The notes beneath the pieces were generated by a model, which had not been told where the DNA came from, did no database searches, and saw only the letters and a list, made by a program, of their open reading frames with translations. From Dipodascopsis uninucleata var. uninucleata (taxonomy: Eukaryota; Ascomycota; Lipomycetes; Lipomycetales; Lipomycetaceae): a DNA stretch of 64,000 nucleotides. The position numbers and the translations under genes are program-made. Each line of letters starts with the position of its first letter. The first letter of the stretch is position 1. This document shows positions 43,485 through 54,946 of this stretch, one piece after another. The stretch spans positions 682,001 to 746,000 of the forward strand of contig JAJLTO010000007.1 of the NCBI GenBank assembly GCA_030568195.1. Reading direction: 5' to 3'.

Positions 43485-44272
43485 CTGTCACATCTACGAA
43501 GTTGCGTTGCGATACAAAGCTTAGTATGATTGATGCCCTTTACACATAACTTATCTATCAATGAACAGAATTTATCCTCAATTCTGCCTGATTAAAGAAT
43601 CGTACGCCGTGCGTACTTAATATTCATGACCGGCCCTTCTCCTATGATCTAGATACGCTTTTAGAGGAATACAACACGTCCAAGAATGCATTCCTTAAGA
43701 AATCTTCGTTAAAGCTAGCTTTTCGCGTCTAGTGCACGTGTTTTTAATTGACAAATCGCTAAATTAGCATCATTCTTATGCAAACGTGTCTTCAATTGAT
43801 TTGTATTGTGAAGTCTACATGAGTATGAAAGCGCGAGTAGACAGATATTCTTCGGCACGGCTAAACGCGAGTGGATCTGACAGATTAAACTCTGAGCTGC
43901 CGAAGCATGCAATCTTACTGCGACGTACAGATCGAGCATCGCATATCTATGGCGGCTGTCTCATAGCGAAAGTCCGTTTCGATATGACATGTATTCCTAC
44001 TAATTGCCGACAAATGAATTAGGATAGTGTTGCTCAGAATCTTTTTGAATGGCGCAATTTAAATCCTATCGCAGATCACCAGAGATATATTAAAGTCTTA
44101 GGATAACTACTGCGGGCGTTGTCATCCTATTTTAGGAGTTCATATAGAATATTAATTAATTGTCAATATACTATTCATGTAAAACTTTAGTCGTACGTGG
44201 TTCATGGTGACAATAAAGTCTATAACGTAAATACCTATCGTAAGCATTCTTTAGAACATCATGTGATCCACA

Positions 44273-44485
44273 ATGATTGGTCTTAAATATGCTATTTGTA
44301 CGGTGATCTGGGTGTTGATCTGGGTGTTGTCTACATCAAATGCCGCGTCAAGCCGAGTGAGCGTGACTAAACTGAATAGCACAGTTTTTCGTGTACAATT
44401 CGGAAGTCATGATATGAGGTGTGACGGTGGTCTGTACATATACCAGTATTGGCCTCAGGAGAACCAGCAAAGATGCAGTTCTTGA
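44273..44485 (+). CDS. Possible small secreted protein, 70 codons, perhaps the first exon of a longer gene
   Basis: From the ATG at 44273 the frame opens with a convincing signal peptide (MIGLKYAICTVIWVLIWVLS then TSNA), cleavage near residue 24. A short mature part follows with NSTVFRVQFGSHDMRCDGG, an N-glycosylation sequon, two cysteines and many aromatics, stopping at 44485. Just downstream, a frame after an acceptor-like TATAG near 44631 reads NGNCTEATVRWIALEGRAEL and continues about 20 residues to a stop near 44750, which could be a later exon. I could not fix a unique splice pattern. No family recognised. Confidence 0.3.
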   Translation: MIGLKYAICTVIWVLIWVLSTSNAASSRVSVTKLNSTVFRVQFGSHDMRCDGGLYIYQYWPQENQQRCSS

Positions 44486-44881
44486 GCGATAGTGTAGAAG
44501 AAGCAGAACAACATGCAGACGTTTTTACAGGGAAGGCAGATTCGTCGAATTAATGCCAAAGACATGTGGAATTCTAGCCATTGAGGTGTGGGTTAGGAAA
44601 TAACATCTAGTTTGTTTTACTTAATATAGCAATGGTAACTGCACGGAAGCGACCGTACGTTGGATAGCCTTAGAGGGGCGTGCTGAGTTGGCGTTGCAGA
44701 ATTCAGAGGAATCATCACAGATTACTAAGAAAGCAATCAGAGTAAACTAAACAAGAGATTTATTCCCAAGTGCCATAGTAATCGTGATGCGCAGCGGTGC
44801 GATTGTCATAATCCCGAGGCTTTGGATAGCCGATAATCTATATAACGAACAGATATACTATGAGGCAGACAATAGAGTGAC

Positions 44882-44936
44882 ATGAGCGTGGACGACTTGT
44901 GTAGTCGTCGCGAATAACAAGGGAGGTCACGCTCAT
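44882..44936. repeat. Nested inverted repeat
   Basis: ATGAGCGTG at 44882-44890 is exactly complemented by CACGCTCAT at 44928-44936. Inside it GACGAC (44891-44896) pairs with GTCGTC (44904-44909) across a 7 nt loop. The left arm is continuous (15 nt), while the right arm is interrupted by 18 nt. It could fold as a bulged hairpin or be a dyad for a DNA-binding protein. Function unknown. Confidence 0.5.
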
Positions 44937-46084
44937 CTTACATGTATGATGGGGAAGTAGTTGTTAAAGCAATGCCTATTGTTAATCACTGCTTGTCCCA
45001 GGATATTGTCGATTACTGAAAAGTGGAGCAATCGAAGCTGATAACACGTCTTCAAAGGTATGTGTTTTGTTCAGTGAACAATATTAATAGCTATCAAACT
45101 ATCAACGCGCAAGTTACAACTACTAAGCACATATATGCTCACTAACTAAACTGACACAATTCGCTTGAAACTATTATGCTACTTCTAACTATTCTAGCAG
45201 CTACACGATACGGCTGGTATTGAATTTTTTTGTGTTCATATCGGTAATGCATCGATCCAGAGTGCGTAAGCGTACCATTCTGAAATTTATAAATATATAA
45301 ATTCGTTTACTAGAATAGGTTTCGCGTAACAAGGAGACATGCCTAAGCTATGTAATCAACAGCTCTCCTTTATACTTGATATACGCTTCTGCAGAGACAG
45401 AATCTCTTTCATTAACGATATCTTAAATATATTATAGATTGCGCATTTGCTATAGAGCAATTATAAATGTTATTTTACCGGCACGTCACAGTTATAGAGA
45501 GCACAATGCAATACATCAAAGAAAGAGCTACTACCTGTGCCTATTACACTCTTATTACCTCTATATTACTATCTTAGTAGACGCAGATAGTAATTAAAGT
45601 AGAACGCTAGTCACTGGAACTTGTAAATGCCTACTAGAGAGCGCGCTTTATCTTATAAACTGTTATAAAGCAAACCGGTTGCGCCAGATGTGTCAGAACA
45701 AAACAGCATAGGTGTAGCAAAAAATCTAGTGCGTAATGAGCAATAAATATCCTATATACAAGGAACCTTGAACGGTGAAATTACTGGGTTTAGGTAGAAT
45801 TTTTTTGGATCTATTTATCAGACACTACAAGTAGCTTGAGCGTACAATGCGAATCTGATGATTTACAGGAAGCTGAGTCTAAAACTTTCAGCTGTAAGTA
45901 AATTGAGGTTGCTCCTAACATTTAATTTGTGCACTAAATAGCATATTCTTGCGCAAATGCGATATTCCATACGAAAAATAGGGTCACGAAGACTTTCATG
46001 TACTAACTGTCGCGCAAACAAATAATGGTAGGTTTGCATTGTCTCGTGTTCTGCGTCGCTTGAAAGTAATTGCGCCCCTTGTGT

Positions 46085-47860
46085 TCAATCAACTGCGTAA
46101 CAAAAATCCCACTCCTCCTGTATGCACGCCTCTAGTGGCTCTACCTTGTCCTTGAAGGGGGTCATTGTATTGCACAGCATGCTTGTGGAAAATTTCGTGG
46201 ATTGCGAGTCAATAACAACACATACAATAGTACTACAAGAATGAATTGGGATACTGAACGCACTATCGAGCGGATTTCCAGCGAATCTTGATATGACCCC
46301 ACAGAATATCATCTATTCTGTAAAACAAGAAGTTTAGTATTTTCTCTTTCATAGCCAGAATATTAGCATATTCGCGTAAGTTAAATAGCATCTACACTAA
46401 TAATATGGCATACTATTTTTGACTGTTGCTCTCCAGCGTAAATTGTAACTACAAAGTATAACCGTATCTTATGTAGCAATTGCGATGGAAACGAGAAGAT
46501 ACATGAATTTACGACCCCTCAGATCTAAGGGATGATATTCGTCTGTGCCTGAGAGAAACAAACATATCATGTCCAGAGCTGGTTCTACTTGCCTCTCTAG
46601 CTGAAAGTAAATAAAACAGGAGAGTACCCACAGGAAAACCTGAATCTCGCATAATAGGGTTGCTGATAGAGCCCAACTACAAAATCTCTCTAGCGAGAGC
46701 GCCACGTCATAATTTGTCATAACATCGTAGAAAATAAAATTCGAAAATATTTGTTTAAGCTTTCAACAAGTGCATATTCCAACTCAATTCCAATCTTAAC
46801 TCAGGCTTGCGTGTGATCATTGATGTAAGGGTTTCCAAAATGATGCACGGAGAGCAAATCTCGTAATTTCCTTTACGTTCATGCAAACTTGTATTCGCTA
46901 AAATCGCAATGGAGAGGCGTTCTCAGCAGTGGCCTGTTACATGATTCACAGCTCCTCGATGATAAAGGAATCAATTGACACTACCAATCCGTACCACCCA
47001 TTCCGAGAATGCAGAGAAGCATAAATGGGTTTATTTGATGAAAAATGCGACTATTCTCGCAGATAAGCGCTGATATTAGATTGCAAAGCCAAGAAAGTTG
47101 CTGATCGTGTGAGGAATGTTTTCTATCATCTTCTCTAGACTCTAAGCGGAGTTTAAACTATAAAGGCTTTCGAACTGTATACGATATTACAGTTAGTCGC
47201 TATTATATCATTGGTATATACTAAGCCGTACGGTACATAGCTAATGAAAGAGGACAATCCGATCGAAATGGATGACTTCAATGGATTTAGACGATAGACT
47301 CTACTACTAGTGCAAAATAGCGGCCCTCCACGATTCCTACGTCTCTTTGATCGGCAGATCCTATGATTTTATGCGAGTACTTTTGCCACCCGAAGTTTGA
47401 TCTCTGTCAAGCTTAGTCTGATCTGTTGTGATTAGTTATTCGATAGCTTCGCTACGTAGTATTTTTGCTACATCCTCGGTCATAAAATACTTTTGCATTC
47501 GTAGATAGTGGTCTATCAATATTAGCATTTGTCAATACTCACTTTGTCTGAGTTTAATAGACAGGATCATGGGAGTAGAAATAGCAGATTGTCAAGGACT
47601 AGCACCCTTTATCTATTAATAGCGTATTATCTAGACATAACTTTCTGGGTGACTATTCTAGGAGCCCTATAACGTTGCGGTATTGCAAACAGAAACACGC
47701 AACGTCTATATTCTACACCTGGAGGAACGATATACTCGTTGAGACACTGCATTTCATCTTGTGCCGTGATTAGACTATTAAGAATTGAATTTCGCTGATT
47801 GTGCTCTTCGTTTTCTTCCTCTGTTTGCAATAAATACCTGTCTGGGCAGAAGCATTTCAC
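46085..47860 (-). other. Minus-strand stretch with possible exons of an unrecognised gene
   Basis: Three short open stretches lie on the minus strand in order: 47855-47627 (polar and acidic, e.g. LLQTEEENEEHNQRNSILNS and EYIVPPGVEYRRCVF), 46720-46469 (hydrophobic, opening MTNYDVALSLERFCSWALSA) and 46312-46085 (ending KVEPLEACIQEEWDFCYAVD). Acceptor-like sites precede the first (CAGACAG at about 47841) and the last (TTTTACAG at about 46325). Composition looks more protein-like than random, but no domain is recognised and I could not join the pieces with confident donors. May be chance or a decayed gene. Confidence 0.15.
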
Positions 47861-49433
47861 TCAGAGATGGAATGTAGAAAGCCATGAGAGCTACAGTTTG
47901 ACAGAAATCACTTAGCTGTAATTGGCGGTCGACGTAAACAGACGACTATCGAACAGAGATCGAGTTCTAATTATAGATACTAATCGTAGATACATTCCAC
48001 TAAAGTATCTTCTGTGTACTTGCGCAGTTAACTTATAGTCATATACAATAAAATACTATGCTAGAACCATTTGAGTTACTATTAGTATCTTAATGACTAT
48101 TATGTCTAATTAATCCAATGCTGGTGAGTACTAGCGGAACTGTACTTGCTACTACGCAAAAGTTCTGTCTCCTTTGAAATATATGCAAGAGTTCACAAGC
48201 CCAAGCTAGGTTTGATATAAGGTTTTTTCAGATTTATCTAAAAATCTAAAGATAGAGTTTATATGTTAAGGTTCAGGAGAAGGTCCGTCGACCTTACTGT
48301 ATTATAAGCTGAGAATGGTCCATGTTCTTTACTACGCTTAATCATCTGGCTCTTCTACGAGCTACTGTGATCGGATTATACTACTATTGCTTCTATAGTT
48401 ACGACGGTTTAAATTATCAGGATAAGCGACGGCACATTTTATTCCTCATCCGCCTATGATCCGGCAGACGCCACTCTCGAGCTCTGTATTCGGCATTGGC
48501 GTCGATCTACCAATATCAGCATAGTGCTGCTATTACTAATATTAGTTGTCTATACTATTGTTAGAATTATTCATTTGTTTGTTACCTTTCATTTTACTAC
48601 CGCTTTTAGTTGATATGAATCTTGGCCGATTGCGCTTCGAGACGATCTGACCTTTTTTATACTTTAAATTTAACTATTATCTTCACGAGATTGCTATTAA
48701 CAGCATGCTGTTCTTTGCTCACTGGATATAGCTGTGAACCACAATGTCTGTTCAATCGCTCCAAGGCATCAATCAAAACACAAAATGTATGAGAGATGTA
48801 AAAGGAACAATGATGACACTGAAGCCGTAGGATCTTACAGGCTTAAATGTTTTAGCTATATACAGATCGCAGTCCGCTGCACAAACATCGCACGTGTTTC
48901 TTTCGAGCGAGTATAATTTACTACAGCTGACAACATTTTTTGTCAACGGCTCAGAGACCTGGTTCCTCGGATAAAACAAACAATGTATCGTCGGTTTTTG
49001 CCTCTGTACTAGTAATCGAAGTCTTGCTACTCATATAGTAAGTAGCGTATAGAGTAAGACCATATGAGAATCAAACATAATACATATATATTGCAGTATA
49101 TTGCTTATTACTACGCACTAGCAACAATATATGCGTTCTTATTTCTTCACTAGTCTATTCTAATTAAATGCTTATGAAATGCCTAAGGAGAATGAGCGAA
49201 GCTTACAAAAATTGGTATGCTAATGTGAATTTAAATGAATTGGTTCTAAAACAAATATGAGATCTAAATCAAAACAAAGATAGTAGGATAGCCAAATGAA
49301 ATGCAATGTACTCCACTATCATGGTAAATAAAGATCTACTGAGACTAGCCATTAGTACTATACTATTACCGGAAGTATACTGCCCCTTATGGTCTGGTCC
49401 TTGGCTGTTCTGCTACATTATGTATAGAGATGA

Positions 49434-49441
49434 TATAAATA
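49434..49441 (+). promoter_or_regulatory. TATA box of the GPI wall-protein gene
   Basis: TATAAATA about 290 bp before the ATG. A pyrimidine-rich tract at 49616-49652 follows before the start, as often seen in highly expressed fungal promoters. CCCCT stress-type motifs lie at 49383 and 49582. Confidence 0.45.
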
Positions 49442-49728
49442 CTCTTGTGAAATTTATTCATAACTTTAATATGAGAAGAATTTAGGTTGAATATACTTGA
49501 TTTTGCACAAAACAGGAAGACACTAAAAAAAGCAAATTACTTAGTTTTTTCAAAGAATTTTTCTGGTCATCATCAATACGCCCCTGGAAACATATATAGA
49601 GGTCCTCTGCCCAAGGCCTTTCTTATTCCTTTCTTCTTCTCCTTTCTTCACACGTTCGCTAATCGTTAATAGATACTCACTAAAGTCATTCGCTTGATTT
49701 ATCTATATTATATTCAAAACTATTCAAA

Positions 49729-50226
49729 ATGAAGTTCACTGCTGTTGTATCCGTCGCTGCTCTTCTTGCTTCGACTGCTTCCGCTGCTTTCGTTAACGGA
49801 ACTACTTCTACCCTCACTTACGAGGCTACCACTACTGAGGTCGTGACTGCTTACACTACTTACTGTCCATACTCGACTATCTTCACCGAGGCTAATCTGA
49901 CATACACTGTCACTGAAGCTACTACTCTTACCATCACGTAAGTTGATTGAATGTGATTTATCTGGAAAATTAATGATTTGAAGAAACTAACGTGCAATAG
50001 CAACTGTCCATGCACTCGTACCTCTGTGTATACTACTACCACCACTACTGTTGTCCCACCATCATCCTCTGCAGTTACTACTCCAGCTACTAGCAGCTCT
50101 GTTCCAACTGCTAACACTACTGCCACTACTCCACCAGTTGCCACTTTCACTGGTGCTGCTAGCAAGGCCGGTATTGCCTCTGGTGCCGTAGCTGGTGCTC
50201 TTGCTCTTGTTGCTTACTTGATGTAA
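49729..50226 (+). CDS. GPI-anchored cell-wall protein, Sed1/Flo-repeat type
   Basis: Two exons, 49729-49937 and 50001-50226, with a 63 nt GTAAGT...TAG intron (branch-like ACTAAC); 144 residues. Signal peptide 1-19 (MKFTAVVSVAALLASTASA). The repeat-like TTYCPYSTIFTEANLTYTVT then EATTLTITNCPCT is the classic yeast wall-protein unit, with the splice site inside it. A Thr/Ser/Pro-rich stalk follows, expected to be O-mannosylated. The C-terminus (GAASKAGIASGAVAGALALV) is a GPI attachment signal with the omega site probably near TGAAS. It is expected to be abundant; a TATA element and CCCCT motifs lie upstream. The lipid anchor would be built by a pathway including Mcd4, encoded at 4.3 kb. Confidence 0.93.
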
Positions 50227-50844
50227 GCACTTTATGAGGAGGGTTTAATGGGTGTAACAGGTTTTTGGGTGTATAGCACGGATGATACGATGGTTTTAGG
50301 ATTTCCTTGGTTATTCTAGGTTACAAGAGAATGGGATTTATGTTATATATTTTAATATTATCGAATTCTATGAAGTATTGATTTGTAGAATTGTAAGTGT
50401 AATTTGTTCAGATTAAATGTATTGAATATATGACTTGTGATTGTGTACTTGTGTCTAGTAGATACTTTCTATTTGGGAATCCTAATATATAATATCAGTG
50501 TTTTTCTTCCGAAGTATTAATGTTTCTTTGTAGTACGTTGACGTATTTGTGATATTTTGATTTAATGAGATGTCGAGTTTCTCGTAAGTCTGTTGTCTTG
50601 AAGAACTTTTGAATTAATGCTACTAATAGATGATCTGATATAGAACTATTGGTATGTTATTGGAGTTGCGATGGATATTCTAAATTTTCAAATCGGAGAT
50701 GTCGATGATTTATTAATATGTATATAATAAGAATTGCATGTCCACTAGTATTTAAATATTAAAACCATCATGATCAGTTATGTTCGTAGAATTATATATT
50801 ATAAGTGTAATGAATAACACTAGATAGATTATTCAAAGCTTTTT
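50227..50844. other. Convergent intergenic region, no gene seen
   Basis: 618 bp of T- and A-rich sequence between the wall-protein gene and the SDHAF4 gene. It likely holds long 3' UTRs; no frame or RNA gene was seen. Confidence 0.55.
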
Positions 50845-51331
50845 TTAGAAATCGGTTACTCGTCCGTTAAAACTATAGTCTCCATGTCGTAGGGGATCTT
50901 GCTTTGGACCTCCAATTTCACCAGTCTAACCAGTCATACTGTTAATTATATTAAAATTCGAGAAAGATTTGCTTATTCAAGCCAAATTTAGAGATGCATA
51001 CCTTGGGATTTACGTCGCCTTCAAATTCAGGAATTGTTCGTCCTCGATAGTCAGGATGGTACATCTCTGCGCTAGATAATTTGGAGTTTGAGCCTGATGA
51101 TGACTGCGCTACTATTTCCGAATCATCAAGCTTGAAAGCGCTCTCGTTTGCCTTCTTCACTAAATTCTCAAACTCATCTTGTTCATTTTGAGGTAATCTA
51201 GGTGGCCCTGGCTTAGGCTTCATAAAATCAGAATATCTGCGTCCGATGTAGAAATGCTGAGTGGTCAAAATCCTTAGATTAAGTGTCGCATTGCCACTGC
51301 TCTTCAGCAGCCTGTTACTTCTTCTAATCAT
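50845..51331 (-). CDS. SDH8: Succinate dehydrogenase assembly factor 4 (Sdh8/SDHAF4)
   Basis: Mitochondrial matrix chaperone that binds flavinylated Sdh1 before it joins Sdh2. Two exons, 51331-51002 and 50925-50845, with a 76 nt GTATGC...TAG intron; 136 residues. The N-terminus (1-32) is Arg/Ser-rich, a presequence. The conserved C-terminal DUF1674 block spans the junction: HPDYRGRTIPEFEGDVNPK in exon 1, then TGEIGGPKQDPLRHGDYSFN and GRVTDF in exon 2. The last exon is only 27 codons including the stop, yet holds half of the conserved block. The assignment is secure. Confidence 0.94.
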
Positions 51332-52465
51332 TTAAACTATCGTGATTAACTTAAGCAAGCACCAGCACAGTATTAATAGTCTGTATTATATGAAGTTATA
51401 TGATTTTTCCACTTCTCGAGATCTAATTTACAAGTGCAGCTGTAGAGCGTAATATGATAGTTGGACGTTGGACTGCTGCGAAAGTATGAGATTTTTGTAG
51501 ATTGTCTGTTGGAACTATAGTACTGTACCATAACTAAAATTTTAAATTGAGTATCGATCACGTTATGCCAGGGTAATTTTGTTTCAATAAACCTTTCTAC
51601 AACTCTAGGCCGAGCTCTTCCTTTTCATAGGCTCCTTCACTACAAATTTCCTAGTTCAAGTCCCGTCCATTCTTCACTCAAGTATAATTATTTATTTCTT
51701 ATATCTAGTCACTTGTCTTACATATCATCAGAGAAAGCGATGCCTATATTACAAATCATATGTGTAGAGTGAGGGAGGCTAATTAGAATACTTGTATAAT
51801 GCTTTTTATAACTTCTTTCGCCTCTCCACGCGATGTACACATATAAAGAAATTTGTGATAGATCGGCAAAAGATAAATATCTATGGGCTGCAAATAATAT
51901 TATATAGTACTTGCTTGTATAGGTGGAGGTCCTTTAGTTTACGAACTTCGATGACCACCGGTTTTTTATGTAACAATAAAGTCACTATTTTATACCGTAT
52001 GTCATGCTGCCGATAACCGCCGCTCTCAATCAAGATACCAACAAGCGATATTTACCACGGCCCTTTTTATAAACATGCGTATATATAAGTAGAAGACCAT
52101 ATACTGCACACACACACATATATATATATATGAATATTATCGTTTTGTTTTCAAATCGAAGTTCTCTTATGAGAAGTTAGAAGAACAAAGGGTTCGTGTC
52201 AAATTGAAACCAGATTTAGATATTTCCCAGCGCTATTATCTTCGCCTATTGAAAAGCCTAACAATAATCAAATCAACAATCTGGTTTATTTGGCAACGCC
52301 AATTTTACCCGCTATCCCTGTAATTATCCGAGTCGGAGTCACTCAGTGAATACAACTTATCCTTAAAGGTTTTTAGTTTCTGCTTGCCGAGTGTTGGTCG
52401 CAGGTCCTCAATACTCTTCACCTGTTGTTCGAGATCAGGTCTAGATTATCATCAATACATAAACA
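51332..52465. other. Divergent intergenic region between SDH8 and the MFS transporter gene
   Basis: 1.1 kb with only short, unconvincing frames. It contains a CA/TA microsatellite at 52107-52132. Both promoters must lie here. I examined a tRNA-like box at 51652 and rejected it. Confidence 0.5.
52107..52132. repeat. CA/TA microsatellite
   Basis: Six CA units followed by about seven TA units, in the upstream region of the MFS transporter gene. Confidence 0.9.
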
Positions 52466-54669
52466 ATGTCAAGTCGGATCGTCCTTGAAGGGCGAGACGA
52501 CAATTTGGTTTCAAGGTAGGATGAAGTATTCTCTAAATTAGAATTCTCAGAAAACCAGAGGGATAATCGAAATACTAACCAGTTAATGACTTAGGAGTCT
52601 TGATCCAAATACCGAAAGAATCGATAGCGAATTGGTGCGTCTATCTACTAGCTGTGAGTCTGGTAGCACGGATGATACATTTTCAAGGAAGCCACAGCAT
52701 TATTCTAATGCTTTCGATGAAATATCTCCTTCATTATCCTCGACATCTTGGTTTTCAACACCTTCGGTATGCATTATCATATATGTGTTTAGACGAAAAT
52801 CAAGCCTTACTAACGTTGAATGTTCTCGTTGTTTTGATAAGATCTACAAAATCTTACCAGGAATATTTTTTTTAGCAGTAGTGCAAGGATCGTATGTATA
52901 ACTGAGTCAGATAGTATGATAGCTGGTCGACACGTCTAATACGAATTCAAAGAATTGTTTCCCCTTATTTAGAGCTGTTGCTTACTCTCGTTTGTCGAGC
53001 ACATTATGATTCAGAAATCCCGATAGGCTTTAAGGGTGATATCTATGACTGTCAGACACCGGCGGTTCATGCTAGATTATCTAGCTTGAATATGTGGCTT
53101 ACTTTTTTACAAGGGTCCCTTGGTGCATTTGTTTGTCCAAAGCTGGGAGCATTTTCTGATAGAGTCGGTCGAAAACCTATAATTGCATATACAATGTGTG
53201 GTCCTCTGGTAGGTGTGCTCGTCATATGTACCTTGTCTAATTAATCTTTTGTACGAAATTCTTATCTAATACTACTTCTAGATTTCCAATGTCATTCTTA
53301 TATTTGCCTCTAAATCAGACTCAGTCTATGCATATAGATATTTGTTTATTTTTGTCATAGCAGATGCTATGACTGGTTCTATCCAAGGTCTGATGGCTAC
53401 ATCGATGGCTTATGCAACTGATTGTACTTCACCGCAACGACGAACAGCGTCTTTTGCTCTATTCCATGCCCTTTTTCTTATAGGATTAGCTGTTGGTCCT
53501 GCTCTCGGTGGTATAATTATATCCGTAACCGACACGAGCACTTCATTGTTCTATATTGCTGTTGTGAGTAACTTTAGAGAACTTGATTTTAATTTAATTG
53601 TTAGTTAACACTGATTCTACTCTATAGGGTGTTCAGGCTGTTTTTATAAGTTATATCATACTATTTCTTCCGGAATCGAAGTCGAAGAGTGAAAGACGAA
53701 ATGCTATGTCACTTCAGATCAGTGAACAAGGCAATACAAAACCATTTATAAGTTATTTTAATATCCTGGCGCCTCTCCGAGTTCTCTGGCCCTCTGATGG
53801 TACTAGATTCGAAATTAAGAGAAATATAGCCACATTGGCAACTATGAATACGCTTATAACGGGAGTTACTCTTGGTTCTGCAATGGTAGTACTTTTGTAC
53901 GCTCAGCTGATCTTTGGTTGGTCTAGCATACAAACAGGATATTTCGTCTCCGTTGTGGGCTTCAGTCGAACATTCGCACTCTTGGCTGTTCTTCCATTAC
54001 TAGTAAAACTTTTCGAACACTTTAAGCTGCACTCGACTCATAGTGTTGGTGCCTCGTACTCTGATATTTAGTATGTATCAGTTATCTTTATTAATAAGAA
54101 AGTGTGCTAATATTTGTTTTAGTCTGATACGTGCCACGATGACCATAGAAGGACTGTCTTTTTTGGGTCTCGGACTCTCTCGAAATGCTCCGCTATTTGT
54201 AGCATGTACGTTTAATTTATCAGCATATCTATTTTATTGTTTGAATTTTGTTTACTGAGATTTATATTTAGGTGCTTCGATTGGATCGTTTGGAAGTATC
54301 GCGCTACCCGCTATTCAGTCTACTGCAACAAAACATATTCCCAAAGAAAAATCAGGAGCAGTATGTATAATTTGACTACATGTGTATAAAACTGAATGGA
54401 TTTAGTATTCTAACTAGTCTATGAAGATCTTAGGAGCGTTTGTTTTATTACAGAATTTAGCCATAGTAGTATCTCCTACGCTACTCTTTGGAGTATACTC
54501 TTTGACCGTTGAAATGCAGCCTCGAACAGTATTCTATGTGATTACTACGGTTTTCTCTGTTGCCATCTCAATCTCCTTCTTGCTTACAAGGCAAGATGGT
54601 GATTTATATGACGAGGCGGATGTGCTAGCTGAAAACCAAAATATAGTGAACAATGGTGACGAGAACTAA
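52466..54669 (+). CDS. Major facilitator superfamily transporter, nine exons
   Basis: Predicted 12-helix transporter of 558 residues. My splice reading: 52466-52515, 52595-52766, 52842-52891, 52953-53208, 53282-53563, 53628-54070, 54123-54205, 54272-54360 and 54418-54669; all GT-AG and in frame. The loop 2-3 signature GAFSDRVGRKP is plain, and PALGG lies in helix 5. After a central polar loop (about 300-340) the second half resumes with NTLITGVTLGSAMVVLLYAQ. The layout (long polar N-terminus, LTLVCRAHY before loop material) resembles fungal proteins annotated as tetracycline-resistance or HIAT-like MFS; the substrate is unknown. Introns 2, 3 and 4 are the least certain, because two acceptors read AAG. 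Confidence 0.85.
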
Positions 54670-54946
54670 TCTGATTTTCGAGCAATCAGTCTGCCTGCGT
54701 GGCAGATAGTTTACCACATTTTCTTTTTATTAGCATTTAGATGGATTTATAGATTTGTTGTAGGTGCTAATTTCTTTAGATACGTTTTAGGATATGCTTT
54801 AGGATTTCTTTGTTGTTGAATTTTGAAACATGGGCTGATGCTTCCTGCTATTATTGTTATATCGCTTTCCTTTCAAATGTGTCGCATATTATTCATTACA
54901 TGTTTTGACAGTGTTCAATACACTCTTTTTGGCTTCCATCTATATA

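Larger units (their letters stand above)
43485..49728. other. 6.2 kb region without a confident gene
   Basis: By far the longest gene-poor stretch in a window that otherwise has a gene about every 2 kb. By eye its base composition is not clearly more AT-rich than the genes, and I saw no tandem array, LTR pair, transposase-like frame or tRNA. It contains short open stretches that look somewhat protein-like (near 44.3-44.75 kb on plus and 46.1-47.9 kb on minus) and a nested inverted repeat at 44.9 kb. It could be a decayed gene region, a fast-evolving small-gene cluster, a long noncoding locus or a candidate centromere or origin. Nothing visible decides among these. Confidence 0.6.

Noticed and set aside
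43485-49728. A retroelement, Polinton or other mobile element filling the gene-empty region
   Set aside because: No reverse transcriptase, integrase, transposase or capsid-like frame, no terminal repeats and no target-site duplication could be seen.
51600-51680. AGTTCAAGTCCCG, a possible tRNA B box with a weak A-box-like stretch upstream
   Set aside because: The acceptor and T stems do not pair, and the arm spacing does not fit a tRNA.
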